Below, piece by piece: positions 58,944-64,000 of a DNA stretch of 64,000 bases. The DNA is from UBA1924 sp963976625 (GTDB lineage: Bacteria; Planctomycetota; Phycisphaerae; Phycisphaerales; UBA1924), in the NCBI GenBank assembly GCA_963976625.1, contig CAXBLA010000005.1:1-64000 (forward strand), read 5' to 3'. Position 1 is the first letter of the stretch; every line of letters starts with the position of its first letter. A program made the translations under genes and the position numbers. The notes under the pieces were generated by a model. It was given only the letters and a program-made list of their open reading frames with translations. It did no database searches and was not told the DNA's origin.

Positions 58944-59942
58944 ATGATTGAGAACGAACATATTTTGGTCACCGGCAGCGCTGGGTTTATCGGGTCGCAT
59001 CTGTGCCAGGCGTTGCTGGCGCGGGGCGCGCGCGTGACTGGGGTCGATAACTTTGATCCGTTTTATGGGCGCGATCGGAAAGAGCACAACCTCGATGAGG
59101 TGTGCGGCTCTGATGGCGGCTCGCGGTTTGTGTTTCATGAGCTCGACATCTGTGATCAGGATGCGCTTGTCGGGACGATGACGAGCGACGAAGAACAGCC
59201 GGTGACGGGTGTGATTCATCTGGCGGCTAAGGCCGGGGTGCGGCCGAGCATTGCTGATGCGGTCGGGTATGCGCGGGCCAATGTGCTGGGGACGCAATCG
59301 GTGCTCAGCGCTGCGTCCCAGGCGGGGTGCAGGCGGGCGGTGTGTGCGTCTTCGAGCTCGGTGTATGGGAACAACACGAAGGTGCCGTTTGCGGAGTCGG
59401 ACTTTGTGAACCATCCGATCTCGCCGTACGCGGCGACGAAGCTTTCTTGCGAGCTCATCGGCAGCACGCACCATCATCTGACGAAGCTGCCCGTGGGGAT
59501 GCTGCGGTTCTTTACGGTGTTTGGGCCGCGACAGCGACCGGACCTGGCGATGAGCATGTTCTTGTCGAAGGTGAGCAGGGGCGAAGCGATCAACAAGTTT
59601 GGTGACGGGACCACGAGCCGGGACTATACCTATATCGATGACATTGTGTCGGGGGTGATCAAGTCGTACGAACATATTGATGCGCACGGGTTCCGCGTGT
59701 GGAACCTGGGCGGCGATCATCCGATCACGCTCAATGAGATGATCGCGACGATCGGCGCGGTGGTGGGCAAAGACCCGATCATCAATGAGATGGGGATGCA
59801 GCCGGGCGATGTCGAGCGGACATGGGCGGATCTGGAGCGATCGAAGGGCGAGCTTGGGTATCGGGCGAGCACCTCGATCCGCGATGGGCTCGAGGCGCAG
59901 TGGGCATGGATGCAGACTCATCAATCGCTGGTCAACGGATGA
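58944..59942 (+). CDS. NAD-dependent sugar epimerase/dehydratase (UDP-glucuronate 4-epimerase-like)
   Basis: This 332-residue extended SDR enzyme has the Rossmann motif VTGSAGFIGSHL, the catalytic SSSSVYGNN with YAATK (Y-x3-K), and GMLRFFTVFGPRQRPD as in UDP-glucuronate/galacturonate 4-epimerases. It probably provides an activated uronic acid or galactose-type sugar for surface glycan. The start at 58944 is set by the Rossmann strand; ATG 58902 would add 14 residues overlapping the terminator tail region. The stop overlaps the sulfotransferase start as ATGA, implying the two act together. Confidence 0.88.
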   Translation: MIENEHILVTGSAGFIGSHLCQALLARGARVTGVDNFDPFYGRDRKEHNLDEVCGSDGGSRFVFHELDICDQDALVGTMTSDEEQPVTGVIHLAAKAGVRPSIADAVGYARANVLGTQSVLSAASQAGCRRAVCASSSSVYGNNTKVPFAESDFVNHPISPYAATKLSCELIGSTHHHLTKLPVGMLRFFTVFGPRQRPDLAMSMFLSKVSRGEAINKFGDGTTSRDYTYIDDIVSGVIKSYEHIDAHGFRVWNLGGDHPITLNEMIATIGAVVGKDPIINEMGMQPGDVERTWADLERSKGELGYRASTSIRDGLEAQWAWMQTHQSLVNG

Positions 59943-60736
59943 GCAAGAAGCCCAACGCCAAGCCGACGATTCGGATCGTGCGTCATCTGGCACGATCGGG
60001 CGGGACGCTCTTGAGCAAGTGCATCGGGTGTATGGATCATGTGACGCTGCTCTCGGAGGTGCACCCGGCGGACTTGCGGACGACCTCGCCGGTGTCGCAG
60101 GCGCACAAGTGGTTTGATCTGATTAACGCCAAGGACCTGGCGTTGTGGAAGACGCGTCCGCCAACCGCGATGCAGTTTGTGATGTTGTGTGAGACGCGGG
60201 CAAGGGCGCGCGGGGACATTCTGGTGCTGCGGGATTGGTCGCATCTGGATTACATAGGTGTGCCGTTTGCCAAGCCGGGGTATGGCTTTGCGCTCGCTCA
60301 GACGCTTGAGAGCGTGTATGAGATCAAGTCGGTGACGACGACGCGGCATCCGGTGGATCAGTATTTGTCGCTGATGCAGCTTCCGATCGTGGCCCAGCGG
60401 CTGGAGTTCGATGCGTATGTGCACGGGTGTATGCGGTTTGCTGAGTATGCCCATGAGCATGGGTTTTATCGGTATGAGGATTTTACGAAGGACCCCGATA
60501 CGGTGCTGCGGGATATCTGCGATGATCTGGCGATGCCGTTCGATGCGGGGTACGCGGAGAAGTGGCACGCGTACACGACGATCACGGGTGATACCAATGC
60601 GCGGGTGGGGCGTGGGGCGACGAAGAAGACGATCGAGGCGATGGGGCGCAAGGCGATCGATGACGCGTTGCTTGAGCGGTTCCGGGCGAACGCGGAGTAT
60701 CAGCGGGCGTGCGAACTGCTTGGGTACGAGGCGTAA
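59939..60736 (+). CDS. Sulfotransferase-like protein
   Basis: This 265-residue protein has a 5'-phosphosulfate-binding-type loop near the N-terminus, IRIVRHLARSGGTLLSKCI (R-S-G-G/T-T). Later comes the 3'-phosphate strand SVTTTRHPVDQYLSLM, followed by HGFYRYEDFTKDPDTVLRDIC, which is typical of PAPS-dependent sulfotransferases (yEdl..dP...l..i). It likely sulfates a sugar or other hydroxyl. It is translationally coupled to the epimerase gene. Its stop is 12 bases from the converging sulfotransferase gene. Confidence 0.75.
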   Translation: MSKKPNAKPTIRIVRHLARSGGTLLSKCIGCMDHVTLLSEVHPADLRTTSPVSQAHKWFDLINAKDLALWKTRPPTAMQFVMLCETRARARGDILVLRDWSHLDYIGVPFAKPGYGFALAQTLESVYEIKSVTTTRHPVDQYLSLMQLPIVAQRLEFDAYVHGCMRFAEYAHEHGFYRYEDFTKDPDTVLRDICDDLAMPFDAGYAEKWHAYTTITGDTNARVGRGATKKTIEAMGRKAIDDALLERFRANAEYQRACELLGYEA

Positions 60737-60748
60737 TCTGAGCTGGTT

Positions 60749-61552
60749 TTAGTTTGAACTTGGTTCGTAGCCGTGCTGGCGCATGGGCTCGGCGAAGACT
60801 TTGTTGAAGGCCTCTTCGATGGCTGGGGAGATCGAGGCGAGGGATTGTCCTGAGTTGCCGGTGTTCATGAAGTAGGTTTTGGATTGGCTGGATTTGGGCG
60901 TGCCGACGAAGAGTGTTGTGGGCTTGGCGCCGGGTGCGGGTTGTTTCTTTTGTTTGCTCTTTTCGCGGATCTCCATGGCGCGCATGGAGTCGAACGAGCT
61001 GGCTTTGACGGCGGCTGCGATGGTGTCGTCGGAGAATTCGTATCCAAGGAAATCAGCGAGGGCGCGGAGGTGTTCGGCGGGGGATTGCTTGAGGGATTCG
61101 TAGCTGATGGTGTGGACGGGGAAGGTGGTGTTGGATTGCCAGGAGCTGATGTGCGTTGACCATGTGCCGTAGCCGATGGCGGCGAACTGGGGGTCGCCTT
61201 GGGCGGCGATGAAGCTCTTGGCGTATTGCTCGTCGGAGAGCTGGTCTTTGGTGAGCCCGTTGAGTCGGCGGTAGTTGAGGGCGGAGAAGAGTACATCGCG
61301 TGGGTCGCGGATGATGAGCACGGCTTTCTCGGTCTGGGCGAGCTTGGGGTGCTTTGGGGTAAGGGCGAAGTGGGTTTTGCAGAGGATCTTGTTGTCGGAT
61401 GGGGGATCGAAGGGGAGGGGGCGGTGGATGTCGGGGATTTTGCGCGCGATGTCGAGCGAGCTTTTGGCGGGGCCGAAGATGGCGGCGTGGAGGAGGAAGC
61501 GGACCCAGGTGTTGCCGCTCTTTGGGTAGGATGCGAGCCAGGTGATGCCCAT
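60749..61552 (-). CDS. Sulfotransferase domain protein
   Basis: This 267-residue protein is of classic sulfotransferase type. The PAPS loop is WLASYPKSGNTWVRFLL, the 3'-phosphate motif is VLIIRDPRDVLFSALNY, a TISYESLKQSPAEHLRALADFLGYE segment follows, and a C-terminal disordered Lys/Gln/Pro region precedes the end. The start at 61552 overlaps the stop of the upstream O-GlcNAc-transferase-like gene (TAATG), so the products are made together. The acceptor may be the glycan or protein handled by that enzyme. Confidence 0.9.
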   Translation of the reverse strand: MGITWLASYPKSGNTWVRFLLHAAIFGPAKSSLDIARKIPDIHRPLPFDPPSDNKILCKTHFALTPKHPKLAQTEKAVLIIRDPRDVLFSALNYRRLNGLTKDQLSDEQYAKSFIAAQGDPQFAAIGYGTWSTHISSWQSNTTFPVHTISYESLKQSPAEHLRALADFLGYEFSDDTIAAAVKASSFDSMRAMEIREKSKQKKQPAPGAKPTTLFVGTPKSSQSKTYFMNTGNSGQSLASISPAIEEAFNKVFAEPMRQHGYEPSSN

Positions 61553-63402
61553 TATTTGTGCTCCTGTGATGATTGCTCCTGGGTTGCGCGCTCTTGGGCT
61601 GCGCACCATGCCGACCAGAGATCGGTGAGGATGGTTTCGACCTTGCGGACATAGGTTGGTTCGTCGGTGAGGGGCGAGGCGAGGAGTTGGTTGCGGAGTT
61701 GTATGCGATCTTCGGTTGAGACTGGGCCGGCGCTGGCGAGGGCGGCGGCTTTGTCGATGTAGCTTTGGAGATTGTCGGCGATGAGGTCGTCGCGCCCGAT
61801 GGCCTTGAGCAGCGATGCGCTGACGCGGCCGGCGTGGGCGTTGCCCAGGAGGGTGAGGACGGGGACGCCCATGGCGAGGGCTTCGCAGGTGGTGGTGGTG
61901 CCGGTGTAGGGGAAGGTGTCGAGGGCGCAGTCGATGGTGTTGTAGACCTTGAGGTGATCGGCGATGGTGTCGGTGCGCGCCAGTAGGGTGATGCGATCGC
62001 TGGTGATGCCGAGATCGGCGAAGCGGGCGAGGAGGTCGTCGCGGACTTGGCTTTGGGCGAAGCGGGAGGCTTTGAGCAGCAGGCGAGTGTCTGGGGTGTT
62101 GGTCAGTATGGTGGCCCAGGTGCGCAGGGTGCTGGGGGCGACTTTGCGGAGGTCGTTGAGGGAGCCGAAGGTGAAGGGGCGGCTGGGATCAGTTTGAGGA
62201 TCAGGTAGATCTTCGGGCGGGCGGTAGCAGAGGAAGCAATCGGGGACGCGGACGAGTTGTTCGGTGGAGAGGGCGTCGGCGGTTGGTTCGGGGTCCGTGA
62301 TGGCATCGACCAGGCGCGCGGTGATGTTAGAGAGCCCGGTCGTGTTGGCGTAGCCGATGGCGGTGAGGGAGACGGGGGCGGGCTTGACAGCGAAGAGCGG
62401 GAGCTTGTTGGACGCGAAGTGGCCGGTGAGTTCGACGAGGATGTCGATGCGGTCTTGGGTGATCTGCTTGGCGGTCTGCATGATCCCGGATCGGCAGTCT
62501 CGCCAGAGATCGGCGTGGGCCTTGAGGCGCTTGGTGACTTGGTCGGTCGCCGAGCTGGTGGAGTAGATGCAGACCTCGAAACGCTCACGGTCGAGGTGTT
62601 CCAAAATTGGTTCGAGAAAGTAGGTGTTTGAGTGTTGGCGGAAGTCTGGGGAGACGAAGCCGATGCGGAGGCGGCGGGTTGGGTCTGGCGTGTTCTTGTA
62701 CGCCTTTGTCGTGGGGACGAGTTGTTCGATGCTTTGGCCGAAGGCTTGGTGGATGGCGAAGACTTTGCTGGGCGTGAGCGTGTCGGCGTAGCAGGCGAAC
62801 ATGCAGAGGCTATCGCGGAGGATGGGGTTGTTTGGGGATCGCTCGATGGCCGCTTGCATGAGCTCGATGGCGCGGTCGGCGTGGGCTGTGTCGGATTCGA
62901 GCAGGGCGAGGTTCATGCTCGCCTCGTCGCTCGATGGCGGGTGGTCGATCGCGCGGAGGAGCAGTTCTTTGGCTTCGGCGATGCGTCCGGTCTGGTAGTA
63001 GGCGACGGCGAGGACGGATTCGAGGGCCCGGTCTTCTGAATTGTTGGTGCGGGCGGTTTCGAGTGGTTCGATGGCGTCGTGGTATTTGCCGGACTGGACG
63101 AGCAAAGATCCATAGGTTTGTTGATAGGCGGCGTTGGTGGGCTCGAGGCTGGCGGCACGCTGGGCGAAGTAGAGGGCGCGGTCGGGGTCGCCTGCACGCG
63201 ATGAGCACATGGCGGCGACATGATTGACCTCGGGCAGGGCGGGGTGCTTCTTGATCAGTTGGGTGATCTGTGCAAGAGCCGCCTTTGGATTGCTTGACTG
63301 GGTTTGCTTTGACTGGAGCTGCTTGATGATCTCGTTGAGCTGGGTGCGCACGCGGGCGAGCTGGGCGGGCGGGACGCTGGGTTGTTTGGATGCGCGTTTC
63401 AT
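61552..63402 (-). CDS. TPR and O-GlcNAc transferase (GT41)-like protein
   Basis: This 616-residue protein has N-terminal TPR-like helical repeats (about 45-210, with NAAYQQTYGSLLVQSGKYHDA and AVAYYQTGRIAEAKELL). A GT41 catalytic domain follows: LRIGFVSPDFRQHSNTYFLEPIL, ILVELTGHFASNKLPLFAVKPAP, and the UDP-sugar-binding DTFPYTGTTTTCEALAMGVPV then GNAHAGRVSASLL. Eukaryotic OGT of this plan modifies Ser/Thr of proteins; bacterial ones modify proteins or glycans. The start at 63402 overlaps the dxr stop as ATGA. It forms a dxr-GT41-sulfotransferase operon. Confidence 0.9.
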   Translation of the reverse strand: MKRASKQPSVPPAQLARVRTQLNEIIKQLQSKQTQSSNPKAALAQITQLIKKHPALPEVNHVAAMCSSRAGDPDRALYFAQRAASLEPTNAAYQQTYGSLLVQSGKYHDAIEPLETARTNNSEDRALESVLAVAYYQTGRIAEAKELLLRAIDHPPSSDEASMNLALLESDTAHADRAIELMQAAIERSPNNPILRDSLCMFACYADTLTPSKVFAIHQAFGQSIEQLVPTTKAYKNTPDPTRRLRIGFVSPDFRQHSNTYFLEPILEHLDRERFEVCIYSTSSATDQVTKRLKAHADLWRDCRSGIMQTAKQITQDRIDILVELTGHFASNKLPLFAVKPAPVSLTAIGYANTTGLSNITARLVDAITDPEPTADALSTEQLVRVPDCFLCYRPPEDLPDPQTDPSRPFTFGSLNDLRKVAPSTLRTWATILTNTPDTRLLLKASRFAQSQVRDDLLARFADLGITSDRITLLARTDTIADHLKVYNTIDCALDTFPYTGTTTTCEALAMGVPVLTLLGNAHAGRVSASLLKAIGRDDLIADNLQSYIDKAAALASAGPVSTEDRIQLRNQLLASPLTDEPTYVRKVETILTDLWSAWCAAQERATQEQSSQEHK

Positions 63403-64000
63403 GAGGGGCGCCCTGCGCCAGCGGCGCACTGCTCGTCGACGAAGGCGCGGGCCTGGGCGTCGGCGGCGTAGACATCGTCGAGGGTGTTGATCGGCGCTCT
63501 CGGGATCGCGGCCATGGTCTGGGCGACGCAGCGGTCGATGCGTCCGAAGGGCAGACGCCCATCGACGAAGGCGCTGACGGCTTGCTCATTGGCGGCGTTC
63601 AAGATTGCGCCGGCGGTGCCTCCGGCGGCGATGGCGCCCAGGGCGAGGTTGATCGCGGGGAAGCGGGCGTGGTCGACTTCGATGAAGTCCAGCGAGCCCA
63701 TTTTGGTGACATCGAGCGCGTCGGCGCACGAGGGCGAGCGATCGGGAAAGCACAGGGCGTGGTGGATCGGGGACTTCATGTCGGCGGCCCCGAGTTGGGC
63801 GATCGCGCTGGCGTCGTGGGTCTCGATCATCGCGTGGACGATGGACTGGGGATGGATGATCGCGCCGAGCTGGTCGGCATCGATGCCGAAGAGCCAGTGG
63901 GCCTCGATGAGTTCGAGCCCTTTGTTCATCAGGGTGGCGCTGTCGATGCTGACCTTGTCGCCCATCGACCAGTTGGGGTGGTTGGTCGCGTCGGCCAGTG
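63399..64000 (-). CDS. dxr: 1-deoxy-D-xylulose 5-phosphate reductoisomerase, 5' end outside window
   Basis: Only the C-terminal 200 residues or so are in view. They include HPNWSMGDKVSIDSATLMNKGLE, the catalytic-loop region of DXR, then EAHWLFGIDADQL, IHPQSIVHAMIE and the C-terminal helical domain with AAGGTAGAILNAANEQAVSAF. The enzyme makes 2-C-methylerythritol 4-phosphate in the non-mevalonate isoprenoid pathway. The stop at 63399 overlaps the GT41 start. Confidence 0.95.
   Translation of the reverse strand, partial: LADATNHPNWSMGDKVSIDSATLMNKGLELIEAHWLFGIDADQLGAIIHPQSIVHAMIETHDASAIAQLGAADMKSPIHHALCFPDRSPSCADALDVTKMGSLDFIEVDHARFPAINLALGAIAAGGTAGAILNAANEQAVSAFVDGRLPFGRIDRCVAQTMAAIPRAPINTLDDVYAADAQARAFVDEQCAAGAGRPS

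Overview
The window looks like chromosomal DNA of a planctomycete, probably of the Phycisphaerae type. It is GC-rich and densely packed, with many 1-8 bp overlaps between genes. It encodes Gram-negative features (Lpt lipid transport, many lipoproteins), sigma-54, the futalosine menaquinone enzyme MqnA, several secreted proteins with planctomycete-style domains (GC-type dockerin-like end, PEGA) and an elongated cysteinyl-tRNA synthetase. This placement is inference from gene content; no rRNA, tRNA or CRISPR array was found.

Layout. 1-5 kb: the 3' part of lpdA, a DUF6624 lipoprotein and clpC, which has a sigma-54-type promoter sequence and a strong terminator. 5-13.6 kb: an ABC-2 permease, then a leftward block of recR, rpoN, a DUF535 gene and an acetyltransferase, with a lipoprotein gene and holA further right. 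13.7-22 kb: an FHA-GAF histidine kinase, a SUKH protein, a cytochrome P460, a frameshifted DinB-superfamily (YfiT/DinB fold) pseudogene, a coiled-coil lipoprotein, DNA polymerase IV and a large membrane protein. 21.8-24.4 kb: a probable quinone/electrophile-stress regulon (MarR, WrbA-like flavoprotein, pirin, SnoaL-like protein) sharing TTGT-N4-ACAA operators. 24.4-34 kb: a CHASE hybrid kinase, sucD, a kinase-like fusion protein, a dockerin-like secreted protein, DUF4870-lptB-PEGA and a secreted amidohydrolase. 34-41 kb: an acyltransferase behind a candidate ncRNA, mqnA-DUF5063, an unusual sigma-70-like protein, a secreted repeat protein and an LptF/G permease. 41-50 kb: two AT-richer unknown genes, a GH57 glycosidase, a TlpA-like oxidoreductase, a second copy of the secreted repeat protein, and a REP/RAYT element with four covarying REP hairpins. 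50-64 kb: PAP2, GT39, a second LptF/G-like permease, cysS, a PAS-LuxR regulator, the ybeY-corC pair, and a surface-modification region (sugar epimerase, two sulfotransferases, O-GlcNAc-transferase-like enzyme) ending in partial dxr.

An overall structural feature is strand composition. From the left edge to about 50.85 kb the plus strand is C-rich whichever way the genes run. Inside the GT39 gene it flips within about 100 bases to G-rich and stays so to the right edge. This is the polarity expected at a replication origin. About 8 kb to the right, the intergenic stretch 58.69-58.80 kb holds a perfect and a near-perfect DnaA box 12 bp apart next to AT-rich DNA with three TTGTGTT-containing repeats, a plausible oriC. 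Three structured intergenic segments end in intrinsic terminators with no gene to terminate and are candidate small RNAs.
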